From Piscinibacter sp. HJYY11 (lineage in GTDB: Bacteria; Pseudomonadota; Gammaproteobacteria; Burkholderiales; Burkholderiaceae_C), in assembly GCF_016735515.1 (NCBI RefSeq), contig NZ_JAERQZ010000001.1, forward strand, positions 868,001 through 932,000: DNA of 64,000 bases, given 5' to 3'. A model generated the notes under the pieces. That model was not told the DNA's origin, searched no databases, and worked only from the letters and a program-made list of their open reading frames with translations. The position numbers were made by a program, and so were the translations under genes. Positions 47,776-62,250 of the stretch are shown here, in pieces (positions within the stretch are counted from its first letter, which is position 1; each line of letters starts with the position of its first letter).

Positions 47776-48312
47776 TCAATCGTCGTCGGCCGGGTCCAGT
47801 TCGGGGAACAGCACGCTCGTGAAGCCGAAGCGGCGGAAGTCGCGCACCCGCATCGGGTAAAGCTTGCCGATGAGGTGGTCGCATTCGTGCTGCACCACGC
47901 GCGCATGGAAGCCATCGGCCTCGCGGTCGATGCGCTCGCCGCGTGGGCCGAAGCCGGTGTAGCGGATGCGAGCGAAACGCGGCACCACGCCGCGCATGCC
48001 GGGCACCGAGAGGCAGCCTTCCCAGCCCTCTTCCTCGTCGTCGGACAAGGGCGTGATCTGCGGGTTGAGCAGCACCGTCTCGGGCACCGGCGGCGCGTCG
48101 GGGTAACGCTCGTTCTTCTTGAAGCCGAAGATCACGAGCGCCAGGTCCACGCCGATCTGCGGCGCCGCCAGCCCGGCCCCGTTGGCGGCATGCATGGTGT
48201 CGAACATGTCGGCGATCAGCGCATGCAGCTCGGGGGTGTCGAACTGCTGCACCGGCTTGGCGACGCGCAGCAGGCGCGGGTCGCCCATCTTCAGGATGTC
48301 TCGTATGGCCAT
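47776..48312 (-). CDS. def: peptide deformylase
   Basis: 178 residues. The three family motifs are present: GAGLAAPQ (45-52), EGCLS with metal ligand Cys100, and HECDH (His142, Glu143, His146). It removes the formyl group from nascent proteins. The ATG at 48312 gives the usual start [16 protein letters not shown]. It is not next to fmt, so it may be a second deformylase of the genome. Confidence 0.96.
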   Translation of the reverse strand: MAIRDILKMGDPRLLRVAKPVQQFDTPELHALIADMFDTMHAANGAGLAAPQIGVDLALVIFGFKKNERYPDAPPVPETVLLNPQITPLSDDEEEGWEGCLSVPGMRGVVPRFARIRYTGFGPRGERIDREADGFHARVVQHECDHLIGKLYPMRVRDFRRFGFTSVLFPELDPADDD

Positions 48313-48326
48313 GCCGGCATTCTGGT

Positions 48327-49829
48327 TCAGGAGAGCGAGCAGGTGAAGCTCGAGGCCAATGCCTCGTTGCCGGCAACGTAGCGTGCGAAGGTGGGGAAGC
48401 GGCACAAGGGGCGCGTCCTCAGCTGCCCGTTCGCATCGGGGCCGAAGACCACCAGGCTGCGCGACGAGGGCCGGGAATTCGTCTCGACCCACTGCACCGT
48501 GGCATCGAAATAATCGACGAAGAAAGGCCCCACGCCGCCGCCGCAATGCTGCACCCCGGGCAGCAGGAAGAGTTCCATGTTGGCGTCGCGCACTGCGTCG
48601 CCACCCGACATGACGCCGGCCTCCACGAAGTACTTCACCGAGCCCTTGTAGCTGATGGCCCAGTCGTGCGTGCCATGCACCAGCACCAGCTTGCGCCCCT
48701 GGGCGAAGAAGGTGGTGAGGTTGGGCGATGCGTCCAGCGTGGCCGCGGCCGCGGCGAGCTGTGGCTGGAAGTTGGCCGGCGAGAAGTTGGCGAGCGTGTT
48801 GTAGCTCGGGTCGTTGGCCAGCCAGTAGCGCACCAGGCCGTCGGCGAAGATGAACTGGTTGGCCAGCGGCTGGTTGGGCGGGTTGCCGATCCAGCCCGGC
48901 CAGCCGATGTCTTCACCACCCGGGCTCCAGCCGGGGTAGACCAGCGTGCCGTTGGGCAAGCGGTACTCGGAGTAGATGGTGCGCGCGGCCGCCACCTGCG
49001 GGGCGGTGAGGCAGCTGTCGTTGTCGGCGCCGGTGCATTGCAGCGAGCCCGGGTCGAAGTTGCAGGCCCAGGGCTGACCGACCAGGCCGTCTCGCAGCCC
49101 GTCGTTCAAGTCGCACTGGTTGACCGCCGCGGTGGCGATGGCGCGGGCCTTGTTCGAGTTGATCGCCGCTCCTGGCGCGCTGTAGGCCTGCGCATTGCGG
49201 ATGAAGGCCTGGAAGAGCTCGGTGAAGCTCACGGCCGGCATGATCGCGAGGATGCCGTCGTAGTCGGCGGGGTAGCGACTGGCCGCGATCAGCGCCTCGC
49301 GCCCGCCGTTGGAGCAGCCCTGGAAGTAATGGCGCTGCGCATCGCGGCCGTAGCGGCGCCGCACCAGCTCCTTGGCCACACCGAGGGTCGTGTGGGCCGA
49401 GAGGTAGCCGAAGTCGTTCTTCGCCTGCGTGTTGTTGAGTGCCCAGGACGCATCGAGCGGGTCACCCACATGCCCGCCGTTGGAGGCAACGCGCACGTAC
49501 GAAGAGATCGAGGCCTGCGGCACGAGCTGCAGCACGCCGTCCCAGCCGCCACCGCCGTTCTGCACCAGCTTGTTGTTCCATTGCGTGGGCAGGTGGACTT
49601 CGAACAGGAAGCCCGGCCGCACCGAGCCTTCGACACGGCAGTACTCGCCGATGCCGCCGTTGGCCGGCACGACCGTCGCGCGGCTGATGGCGGCGCCGGC
49701 CACCGTCTGCCCGGCGAGGCTGGTGCACGGGTTCGCGGCGGCAGAGCTCTCGCCGCCGCCGCAGGCCGCCAGCCCGAGGGCCAGCAGCGTGAGGGTCGCC
49801 CATCGAATGGGGTGCTGGGTCTGATGCAT
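48327..49829 (-). CDS. tannase/feruloyl esterase-family lipoprotein (MHETase family)
   Basis: 500 residues. The lipobox LGLAAC places the lipid anchor at Cys23. Catalytic residues by motif are Ser173 (GCSNGGRE), Asp389 (VHGTHDW) and His428 (PGVQHCGGG); Cys172 and Cys429 beside the triad can form the family's disulfide. The calcium loop [12 protein letters not shown] (239-250) is intact. The family includes fungal feruloyl esterases, tannases and Ideonella MHETase. Against MHETase this protein is about 100 residues shorter, has Asn for the Glu after the nucleophile, and shows no obvious counterpart of the MHET-carboxylate-binding Arg in the lid. So an aromatic or other ester is likely but MHET is unproven. 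GGAGGAC precedes the ATG. Confidence 0.92.
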   Translation of the reverse strand: MHQTQHPIRWATLTLLALGLAACGGGESSAAANPCTSLAGQTVAGAAISRATVVPANGGIGEYCRVEGSVRPGFLFEVHLPTQWNNKLVQNGGGGWDGVLQLVPQASISSYVRVASNGGHVGDPLDASWALNNTQAKNDFGYLSAHTTLGVAKELVRRRYGRDAQRHYFQGCSNGGREALIAASRYPADYDGILAIMPAVSFTELFQAFIRNAQAYSAPGAAINSNKARAIATAAVNQCDLNDGLRDGLVGQPWACNFDPGSLQCTGADNDSCLTAPQVAAARTIYSEYRLPNGTLVYPGWSPGGEDIGWPGWIGNPPNQPLANQFIFADGLVRYWLANDPSYNTLANFSPANFQPQLAAAAATLDASPNLTTFFAQGRKLVLVHGTHDWAISYKGSVKYFVEAGVMSGGDAVRDANMELFLLPGVQHCGGGVGPFFVDYFDATVQWVETNSRPSSRSLVVFGPDANGQLRTRPLCRFPTFARYVAGNEALASSFTCSLS

Positions 49830-49943
49830 GGCGTCCTCCCTGGATGCTTGACCGCATGGCTTTGCGACATTCTGCGGCTGTGTTAGCTTTCGCCCCCTGC
49901 CGGCCCGCCAGAAAATGCAGCCGGGTTTGCAACTGGCTGTACC

Positions 49944-50267
49944 TTGAGATCCTTCCTGCGTTCATGGCGAGTCTTGTGGCTGGCGCTGGCCTTGGTGGCT
50001 GCGCCCCAGCTCTCGTACCTGCACGCGCTCTCGCACCACGGCTCCGCCGACGTGCACCAGGCCGGCGGCGACGATCGCCAGCAAGCGCCCGACAAGGCCT
50101 GCGAGGTCTGCCTCACCCTCGCCCACCTCGGGCAGGCGCTGGCCAGCCAGCACGGATGGGCCGTCATGGCCGCCGAGGCGGTGCTGCCGGGCGTCACCGC
50201 CATCGCCTCCGCGGCCCAGCGCCCGCCGGCGCACTTCCAGGCCCGCGCCCCGCCCGTCTTCCTGTGA
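49944..50267 (+). CDS. small His/Cys-containing exported protein (DUF2946-like)
   Basis: 107 residues from a TTG start; no ATG is available in frame. An N-terminal hydrophobic segment (VLWLALALVAAPQL) is followed by HALSHHGSADVH and CEVCLTLAH, a His-rich plus CxxC pattern like DUF2946 proteins seen near metal-uptake genes. It lies at the head of the porin-SBP-permease unit, so a metal-related role is suggested only by context. The start codon and the family are uncertain. Confidence 0.6.
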   Translation: MRSFLRSWRVLWLALALVAAPQLSYLHALSHHGSADVHQAGGDDRQQAPDKACEVCLTLAHLGQALASQHGWAVMAAEAVLPGVTAIASAAQRPPAHFQARAPPVFL

Positions 50268-50363
50268 CCTGAGCCCCGGCTTGCGCACTGCAAGTCACCG
50301 CACCACCGCGGCCTTCTGCAGCGGTGGGGGCCTTCCATTCTTCAGACACAGGACTTCGTTCTC

Positions 50364-51623
50364 ATGTTCGCTTTCCGCTTTGCGGTTGCAGGCGCCTGCC
50401 TGGCCGCGTCCCTTCCCTCGTTCGTCTCCGCCCAACAAGCCACCCCGCCAGCCACCCCGGCCTCCACGCCGTCGTCTTCGTTCAACCCGGCCATCTCGCT
50501 CATCCTCAACGGCACCTACGCCAGGCTTTCGCGCGACCCCGAGACCTACCGCTTCCAGGGCTTCATCCCGAGCGGCGGCGAGATCGGCCCCGGCGGGCGC
50601 AGCTTCCAGCTCGGCGAATCGGAGCTCACCCTCACCGCTGCCATCGACCCCACCTTCAACGGCCGCTTCACCGCCGCCGTGACGCCCGAGAACGAGGTCG
50701 AGGTGGAAGAGGCCTGGTTCGAACGCACCGGCCTCTTCAACGGCGCCACGCTCAAAGGCGGCCGCTTCCTGTCGTCCATCGGCTACCTGAACGGCCAGCA
50801 TGCCCACGCCTGGGACTTCGCCGATGCACCGCTGGCCTACCAGGCCTTCTTCGGCGGCGCCTTCAAGAACGACGGCCTGCAACTGCGCTGGCTCGCCCCG
50901 ACCGACCGTTTCATCGAGCTGGGCGCCGAGGTCGGCGCGGGCCGCAGCTTCCCCGGCAGCGACACCTCGCGCAACGGCGCCGGCGTCTTCGCGCTCACCG
51001 CGCACCTGGGCGATGACCTCGGCGCGAGCTCGAGCTGGCGCGCAGGCGTGTCATGGCTGCGCCATCGCGCGACCGACCGGGCCTTCGAAGACACCGATGC
51101 CGGCGGCACGGCCATCGTCAACAGCTTCACCGGCCGCAGCACGACCTGGGTGCTCGATGCCGTCTACAAGTGGGCGCCGCAGGGCAACGCGACCCAGCGC
51201 AACCTGAAGGTCCAGGCCGAGTATTTCCAGCGTCGCGAGAGCGGCGACCTGAGCTTCGACAACGACTCGGCCGTGGGCGGCCCGTTCAGCGACAGCTACC
51301 GCAGCCGGCAAAGCGGCTGGTACGCGCAGGCGGTCTACCAGTTCATGCCCCGCTGGCGCGCGGGCGCACGCTATGACCGGCTCGACTCGGGCACCGCGCG
51401 CATCGGCCTGGTCGACAACGGCACGCTCACCGCGGCCGACTTCCCGTCGCTTGCCAAGGCCACGCCAGAGCGCAGCACCGTGATGCTCGACTACGCCCCC
51501 TCGGAGTTCAGCCGCGTGCGCCTGCAGTTCGCCGCCGACCGCAGCCGAGGCGACGGGACCGACCGCCAGGTCTTCCTGCAGTACATCATGAGCCTCGGCG
51601 CCCATGGTGCTCACACGTTCTGA
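50364..51623 (+). CDS. outer-membrane beta-barrel (porin-like) protein
   Basis: 419 residues. A signal peptide ends near FVSA/QQ. The mature chain is rich in alternating amphipathic strands, has no cysteines, and ends in a C-terminal Phe (HTF) as outer-membrane barrels do. The conserved-looking segment LGESELTLTAAIDPTFNGRFTAAV near 80-105 resembles uncharacterised porins placed next to zinc transporters. The stop overlaps the ribosome binding site of the following binding-protein gene, so the genes are one operon. Specificity unknown. Confidence 0.8.
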   Translation: MFAFRFAVAGACLAASLPSFVSAQQATPPATPASTPSSSFNPAISLILNGTYARLSRDPETYRFQGFIPSGGEIGPGGRSFQLGESELTLTAAIDPTFNGRFTAAVTPENEVEVEEAWFERTGLFNGATLKGGRFLSSIGYLNGQHAHAWDFADAPLAYQAFFGGAFKNDGLQLRWLAPTDRFIELGAEVGAGRSFPGSDTSRNGAGVFALTAHLGDDLGASSSWRAGVSWLRHRATDRAFEDTDAGGTAIVNSFTGRSTTWVLDAVYKWAPQGNATQRNLKVQAEYFQRRESGDLSFDNDSAVGGPFSDSYRSRQSGWYAQAVYQFMPRWRAGARYDRLDSGTARIGLVDNGTLTAADFPSLAKATPERSTVMLDYAPSEFSRVRLQFAADRSRGDGTDRQVFLQYIMSLGAHGAHTF

Positions 51624-51633
51624 GGAGACCTCG

Positions 51634-52530
51634 ATGCTTCGACATCTCTTGTGCGCGGCCTTGCTGGGCGTCGGCCTGCACGCGCAGGCGGCCCTCAAGG
51701 TCGTCGCCTGCGAGCCGGAGTGGGCAGCACTCGCCACCGAGCTCGGCGGCGACAAGCTGGAGGTCTCGTCGGCCACCACGGCCTTGCAGGACCCGCATCG
51801 CATCGAGGCCCGTCCGAGCCTCATCGCCCGGGTGCGCAACGCCGACCTGCTCGTCTGCACCGGCATGGAGCTCGAGGTGGGCTGGCTGCCGGTGCTGCTG
51901 CAGCAGTCGGGCAATGCGAAGGTGGCACCGGGTGCGCCGGGCCACTTCGAGGCGGGCCGGTACGTCGCTGCGCTCGACGTGCCGGCGCGCCTGGACCGCA
52001 GCGACGGTGACGTGCATGCCGCCGGCAACCCGCACATCCAGCTCGACCCGCGCAACATCGCACTCGTGGCCAAGGCCCTGGCCGAGCGACTGGCGCAGCT
52101 CGATGCCGCCAACGCACGTGTCTACCAGGAGCGACAAGTCGCCTTTGCCGCACGCTGGGCCGAGGCGCTGCGCCGGTGGGAGCAGCAGGCCGCGCCGCTC
52201 AAGGGGCTTCCTGTGGTCGTGCACCACAAGAACATGAGCTACCTGTGGCACTGGCTGGGCATGCGCGAAGTCGGCACGCTGGAACCCAAACCCGGACTCG
52301 AGCCGAGCGCGGGCCACCTCGGGGCACTGAAGGCGCAGCTCGCGAAGCAGCCGGCACGGCTCGTGGTGCGCGCGGCCTACCAGGACCCACGGGCGTCGCA
52401 GTGGCTGTCGGAGCAGGCGCGCATCCCGGCCGTGGCGTTGCCGTTCACGGTGGGCGGCAACGAGCAGGCGAAGGACCTCGTCGGCCTCTTCGACAGCACG
52501 CTCTCGCTGCTGCTCGCGGCGACGCGATGA
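51634..52530 (+). CDS. metal ABC transporter substrate-binding protein (ZnuA-like)
   Basis: 298 residues of the cluster A-I (zinc/manganese) binding family with a signal peptide (LLCAALLGVGLHAQA/A). Likely metal ligands lie in DPHRIEARPS (near 53), GNPHIQLDPRN (near 132) and VVHHKNMSYLW (near 197). The usual His/Asp-rich mobile loop is absent. GAGGAGACC precedes ATG 51634. It overlaps the permease gene by 4 bases. Confidence 0.9.
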   Translation: MLRHLLCAALLGVGLHAQAALKVVACEPEWAALATELGGDKLEVSSATTALQDPHRIEARPSLIARVRNADLLVCTGMELEVGWLPVLLQQSGNAKVAPGAPGHFEAGRYVAALDVPARLDRSDGDVHAAGNPHIQLDPRNIALVAKALAERLAQLDAANARVYQERQVAFAARWAEALRRWEQQAAPLKGLPVVVHHKNMSYLWHWLGMREVGTLEPKPGLEPSAGHLGALKAQLAKQPARLVVRAAYQDPRASQWLSEQARIPAVALPFTVGGNEQAKDLVGLFDSTLSLLLAATR

Positions 52531-53282
52531 ACCACGACCTCGCCATCCTGCTCGCGCCGTTCGTGGCGGGCCTGCTGGTGCTCGCCACGCACGTGCCGAT
52601 GGGCGCTCAGGTGCTCCAGCGCGGCATCGTGTTCATCGACCTTGCGATCGCACAGATCGCGGCCCTCGGTGTGATCGTGGCGGGCCTGCTCGAGCTGCCG
52701 TCGGGCGGCTGGCAGATGCAGGCGGCGGCGGCAAGCTCGGCCATCGCCGGCGCCCTGCTGCTGACGTGGACGGAGCGGCGCTGGCCCGAGGTGCAGGAAG
52801 CGCAGATCGGCGTGCTCTTCGTGCTGGCCGCCACCGCCGGCATCCTGCTGCTGGCGAAGAACCCGCACGGCGGCGAGCACCTGCGTGACCTGCTCGCCGG
52901 GCAGATCCTCTGGGTGGGCTTCGGCCAACTCGCCGTGCCGGCAGCGCTCACCGCGCTGATCCTTGCCATGTGGTTCGGCTGGCACGCGCGGCTGCCGCGG
53001 CTGGGCTTCTACCTGCTGTTCGCGCTGGCCGTCACGGTGTCGGTGCAGCTGGTGGGCGTGTACCTGGTCTTCGCCAGCCTGATCGTGCCGGCCCTCGGAG
53101 TGCGGCAGCACGCGCAAGCGCGGCGCCTGCCGCTGGCCTATGCCATCGGCATTGGCGGCTACGCGCTCGGGCTCGTGCTGTCGGCGGTGTTCGACCTGCC
53201 GAGCGGTGCCTTGATCGTGTGGTGCCTCGCGGTGCTGGCCGTGCTCGCGCACGCCAGCTCGCCGCGGCGCTCGGTGGGGTGA
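52527..53282 (+). CDS. metal ABC transporter permease (ZnuB-like, ABC-3 family)
   Basis: 251 residues with about eight membrane helices. ABC-3 marks are GIVFIDLAIAQIAALGV near 37-53 and VGVYLVFASLIVPALGVRQHAQAR near 178-200. It should form an importer with the preceding binding protein. No ATPase (ZnuC) gene is adjacent: the neighbours are the porin-like gene upstream and convergent ligA downstream, only 2 bases away. Confidence 0.9.
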   Translation: MNHDLAILLAPFVAGLLVLATHVPMGAQVLQRGIVFIDLAIAQIAALGVIVAGLLELPSGGWQMQAAAASSAIAGALLLTWTERRWPEVQEAQIGVLFVLAATAGILLLAKNPHGGEHLRDLLAGQILWVGFGQLAVPAALTALILAMWFGWHARLPRLGFYLLFALAVTVSVQLVGVYLVFASLIVPALGVRQHAQARRLPLAYAIGIGGYALGLVLSAVFDLPSGALIVWCLAVLAVLAHASSPRRSVG

Positions 53283-53284
53283 CT

Positions 53285-55393
<2,109 letters not shown>

Positions 55394-56482
55394 TCAGCTG
55401 AAGAGCCTGCGTGCCACCATCGACCCAGCCGCGATGTCGCGCGCTTCCAGCGCCTCGTACAGCTTCCCGAGCTCAGCCCCGATCGCCGCAAAACCTTGAG
55501 GGCTCAGCGGCTGGCCGTTGTCATCGACGATCGCCGCATCCATGCCGAGCGACAGCGCCTGCGCGCTCGCCTGCCAGGCGATGAAGGGCTCCGCCTTGGC
55601 TTCGGTCTGCGGCACGTCGAAGCTCAGGGTCACGTCGCGCACGGCGGCCTGGTTGGGGTCGTCGGCGAGCGCGGCTTGCGCGTCGAAGGTCAATGTGAGG
55701 ATGGGTGGGGCACCCTCCTCCTTAGACGGCATCACCAGCCGGCCGGGCACCATGCCGGGCACGAAGCCATGGCGGGCGGCGTGCTGCTGGATGTAGCCCA
55801 CGCTCCACGCGACCGAGCGGGCCTGCAGGTGCACGGCGAGCTGCGCATCGTGCTGGCTGGCGAAGGTGTCGAGCTCCTTGGCGCGCAAAGCGGCGTCGAG
55901 CATGTCGGGGAAGTCGGCCATCGCCCCGATCGCGTCGGCCATCGGCTGGATCTTCTGCACGAACTCGGAGTACTCGATCTCGTTCATCGCGCCAGTGCGG
56001 TTGGCGAGTTGTACGCCGGCCTGCAGCTCGCCGTAGTGGCGGCCGGGCAGCGGCGCCTCCCACTCGCCGGTCTCGGTGTTCAGGCCCTCGATCAGGAAGG
56101 GCTTGCTGCCCGCGCGGCGGGTGGTGGGCTGGTGGGCCAGCACGAGCTCGCCGGTCACTGGCGATTCGAGGGTCAGCGTGGCGATCGCGTCGACGAGCGC
56201 ATCGATGCGCTGCGTTGCACGGCGCACCGTCGCGATGGGCAGCGGCGAGACGGGCTTGTCGTCGACCGTGATCGGGGCCGCATCGAGCGGCAGAGCGTCG
56301 GTGGGCACATCGCCCAGCACCGGCTCGATCAGGTCGCGCGGCTCCTGGCGCTCGCGCGGCTCAGGCGTCGGTTGCTCGGCCCGCTTGGGGCCGGCCTTGC
56401 GGGCCTGCCACGCGCCGTGCGCCACCACGCCGGCCAGCACCACGCCCCCGAGGCCCGCCAGCGCGATGGTCAGGCTGTTCAT
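55394..56482 (-). CDS. zipA: ZipA-like cell division protein
   Basis: 362 residues. One N-terminal membrane helix (LTIALAGLGGVVLAGVVAHGAW), then a Pro/Glu-rich linker, then a C-terminal FtsZ-binding-type domain (from about 215, including LTLTFDAQAALADDPNQAAVRDVTLSFDVPQ). Sequence conservation of ZipA is low, and the call rests on layout and on position between smc and ligA, where betaproteobacteria carry it. The start is 4 bases from the smc stop. Confidence 0.82.
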   Translation of the reverse strand: MNSLTIALAGLGGVVLAGVVAHGAWQARKAGPKRAEQPTPEPRERQEPRDLIEPVLGDVPTDALPLDAAPITVDDKPVSPLPIATVRRATQRIDALVDAIATLTLESPVTGELVLAHQPTTRRAGSKPFLIEGLNTETGEWEAPLPGRHYGELQAGVQLANRTGAMNEIEYSEFVQKIQPMADAIGAMADFPDMLDAALRAKELDTFASQHDAQLAVHLQARSVAWSVGYIQQHAARHGFVPGMVPGRLVMPSKEEGAPPILTLTFDAQAALADDPNQAAVRDVTLSFDVPQTEAKAEPFIAWQASAQALSLGMDAAIVDDNGQPLSPQGFAAIGAELGKLYEALEARDIAAGSMVARRLFS

Positions 56483-56486
56483 GGGT

Positions 56487-60002
<3,516 letters not shown>

Positions 60003-60167
60003 GGAGAGAGCTGTCCGGGTGCGGCTCAGGCATCACGCCGAGCGCTTCTAAGTGCTTGATTTATTTAGGAAATTCCGCTATCCAGCGGCTTTCCAGCGAG
60101 GCGCGATGATACCATCGCCCCCCTCGCGAAACCCCCGTAGAAACCTCTCGAAACGCCCTTCCCCGCC

Positions 60168-60653
60168 ATGGCCAAGATGTCCTCCAAAGTCGCCGCCCCG
60201 AAGCCCAAACTCAACCAGCGCGAGAAACCGGCCAACCCGCCCACCGCGCCGAGCAAGGACCTGCAGGTCTTCCCCAATCCGGCGCCGCAGCGCGACTACG
60301 TCATCCAGTTCCAGGTGCCGGAGTTCACCTGCCATTGCCCGCTGACCGGCCAGCCGGACTTCGCGCACTTCACCATCGACATGATTGCCGACAAGCTCTG
60401 CATCGAGCTGAAGAGCCTGAAGATGTACTTCTGGAGCTATCGCAACGAAGGCGCGTTCCACGAGAAAGTGACCAACACCATCCTCGACGACATCGTGAAG
60501 GCCACCAACCCGCGCTTCGTGCGCATCACCGCCAAGTGGTACGTGCGCGGCGGCATCTACACGAACGTGGTGGCCGAACACCGGCAAAAGGGCTGGAAGC
60601 CGCAGCCGGTGGTCGATCTGCCGAAACACGTGGAAGAGCGCGGCCTCCTCTGA
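60168..60653 (+). CDS. queF: NADPH-dependent 7-cyano-7-deazaguanine (preQ0) reductase, short type
   Basis: 161 residues. The nucleophile Cys55 is in [16 protein letters not shown] together with Asp64; [20 protein letters not shown] is the QueF NADPH motif region. It makes preQ1 for queuosine in tRNA. The short, unimodular form is typical of Bacillus and many betaproteobacteria. About 35 N-terminal residues are Lys/Pro-rich. It is divergent from smc. Confidence 0.95.
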   Translation: MAKMSSKVAAPKPKLNQREKPANPPTAPSKDLQVFPNPAPQRDYVIQFQVPEFTCHCPLTGQPDFAHFTIDMIADKLCIELKSLKMYFWSYRNEGAFHEKVTNTILDDIVKATNPRFVRITAKWYVRGGIYTNVVAEHRQKGWKPQPVVDLPKHVEERGLL

Positions 60654-60657
60654 GCGA

Positions 60658-61212
60658 TCAGCGCATCGGCGCACCCAGCGCCATCGTCCAGTAGTGGGTG
60701 TAGGTGCTGCGCGGCCCGCCGAGCGCGCAGGCCACGCCCACGTGCACGAGGTCCGGCTTCATCAGGTTGGCGCAGTGTCCCGGGCTGTCAAGCCACTGCT
60801 GCACCGTCCCGTCGACCGAGCCACGGCCGCCGGCGATGTTTTCAGCCAGCGTGCGCCAGTTGTAGCCCACGGCATCGGCACGCTGGCGCAACTCGGTCTT
60901 GTCGGACCCGGTGTGCGAGAAGAAATTGCCGGCCACCATGTCACGCGAGTGCCGCTCGGCGGCGCGGGCGAGCGCGTCGTTCCACACGAGCGGTGGGGCG
61001 GGGCCGAAACGGCCGGCGCTGCCGCAACTGGCGCCACGGGCCCGGGCCGCATTGACGCGGGCCAGCACACTGGCCTGCAGGCTGGCGATGCCGCAACTGC
61101 GCGCCGCCGGCGCGGCCGGGGCCGGTGCCGGCGCCGCAGCTGGCGGCGGGCCCGCCGTGCAGGCCACGGCCGAAAGCCCCAGCAGCAAGGTCGAGATGAG
61201 CGTTCTTCGCAT
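60658..61212 (-). CDS. CAP/SCP (YkwD-like) domain lipoprotein
   Basis: 184 residues. Lipobox LSAVAC at the end of the signal peptide, then an Ala/Pro-rich linker. The CAP domain has LARAAERHSRDMVAGNFFSHTGSDKTELRQRADAVGY and LAENIAGG, with the usual His/Glu cavity residues, and PGHCANLMKPDLVHVGVACA. Function of bacterial CAP lipoproteins is mostly unknown. ATG 61212 starts the signal peptide. It converges with queF, 4 bases apart. Confidence 0.9.
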   Translation of the reverse strand: MRRTLISTLLLGLSAVACTAGPPPAAAPAPAPAAPAARSCGIASLQASVLARVNAARARGASCGSAGRFGPAPPLVWNDALARAAERHSRDMVAGNFFSHTGSDKTELRQRADAVGYNWRTLAENIAGGRGSVDGTVQQWLDSPGHCANLMKPDLVHVGVACALGGPRSTYTHYWTMALGAPMR

Positions 61213-61264
61213 GCCGAGGTTGCAGCAAACCGCGGTCCGGCACTTCATTTGCCGGGCTTTGCAC

Positions 61265-62242
61265 ATGGCCACACACGACATCCGCATCGGCATCTCCGGC
61301 TGGCGCTACGAGCCTTGGCGAGGGGTGTTCTACCCCGAGAAACTGGCGCAGCGGCGCGAGCTGGAGTACGCCTCGCGCATGCTGCCCACGATCGAGATCA
61401 ACGGCTCGTTCTACTCGCTGCAGCGACCTGAGTTCTATGCGCAGTGGGCGGCCGACACACCCGACGATTTCGTCTTCGCGGTGAAGGGGCCGAAGTACAT
61501 CACCCACATGCGCCGGCTCAAGGACATCGAGACGCCGCTCGCGAACTTCCTGGCCAACGGCATCTTCGAGCTCGGGCCCAAGCTCGGGCCGATCCTGTGG
61601 CAGTTTCCGCCGATGCTGCCCTTCAAGCCGGAGCGTTTCGAAGCCTTCTTCGCGCAACTGCCGCGCGACACCGAAGCCGCGGCGAAGCTCGCCGTACATC
61701 ACGACAAGCGGGTGGAGGGCCGCGCGAGCGTCGAGCCCGACGCCAAACGGCCGATGCGCCACGCCGTGGAGATCCGCCACGAAAGCTTCGCCGACCCGGC
61801 GTTCATCGCGCTCCTGCGCAAGTACCGCATCGCCCTCGTCGTGGCCGACACCGCCGGCAAATGGCCGCTGCTGGAAGACCTGACGGCCGATTTCGTCTAC
61901 CTGCGCCTGCACGGCGACAAGGAGCTGTACGCCAGCGGCTACAGCGATGCGGCGCTCGACCGCTGGGCGCACCGCATCCAGACCTGGAGCGAAGGCGGCC
62001 AGGTGGAGGATGCGCGTCTCGCATCTCCCAAACCCGCCCCCAAGCGCGCCCGGCGCGACATCTACGCCTACTTCGACAACGACGTGAAGGTCCACGCGCC
62101 CTACGACGCCGCCACCTTGATGCGCAAGCTGGGCCAGGAGAGCCCGCTCGGCGAGCAAGGCCAGCCCGTCTGGCCGCCCGGGTGGAAGGCGCCCGTCATC
62201 CGCACCGGCTCAGACGGTTTCGGCAAACGCGCTCCCCGATAA
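61265..62242 (+). CDS. DUF72 (YecE-like) TIM-barrel protein
   Basis: 325 residues. Typical DUF72 blocks: IRIGISGWRYEPWRGVFYPE at the N terminus, TIEINGSFYSLQRPEFYAQWAADTPDDFVFAVKGPKYITHMRRL, GPILWQFPP, and FVYLRLHGDKELYASGYSD near 220. Function unknown for the family. A basic, Pro-containing segment (KPAPKRARRD) and about 50 C-terminal residues go past the usual barrel. It is divergent from the CAP-domain gene with a 52-base gap. Confidence 0.92.
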   Translation: MATHDIRIGISGWRYEPWRGVFYPEKLAQRRELEYASRMLPTIEINGSFYSLQRPEFYAQWAADTPDDFVFAVKGPKYITHMRRLKDIETPLANFLANGIFELGPKLGPILWQFPPMLPFKPERFEAFFAQLPRDTEAAAKLAVHHDKRVEGRASVEPDAKRPMRHAVEIRHESFADPAFIALLRKYRIALVVADTAGKWPLLEDLTADFVYLRLHGDKELYASGYSDAALDRWAHRIQTWSEGGQVEDARLASPKPAPKRARRDIYAYFDNDVKVHAPYDAATLMRKLGQESPLGEQGQPVWPPGWKAPVIRTGSDGFGKRAPR

Positions 62243-62250
62243 TCGGGCGC

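Noticed and set aside
48327..49829. Calling this gene MHETase.
   Set aside because: The family fits, but MHET-specific residues are not evident and the lid is shorter, so only the family name is supported.
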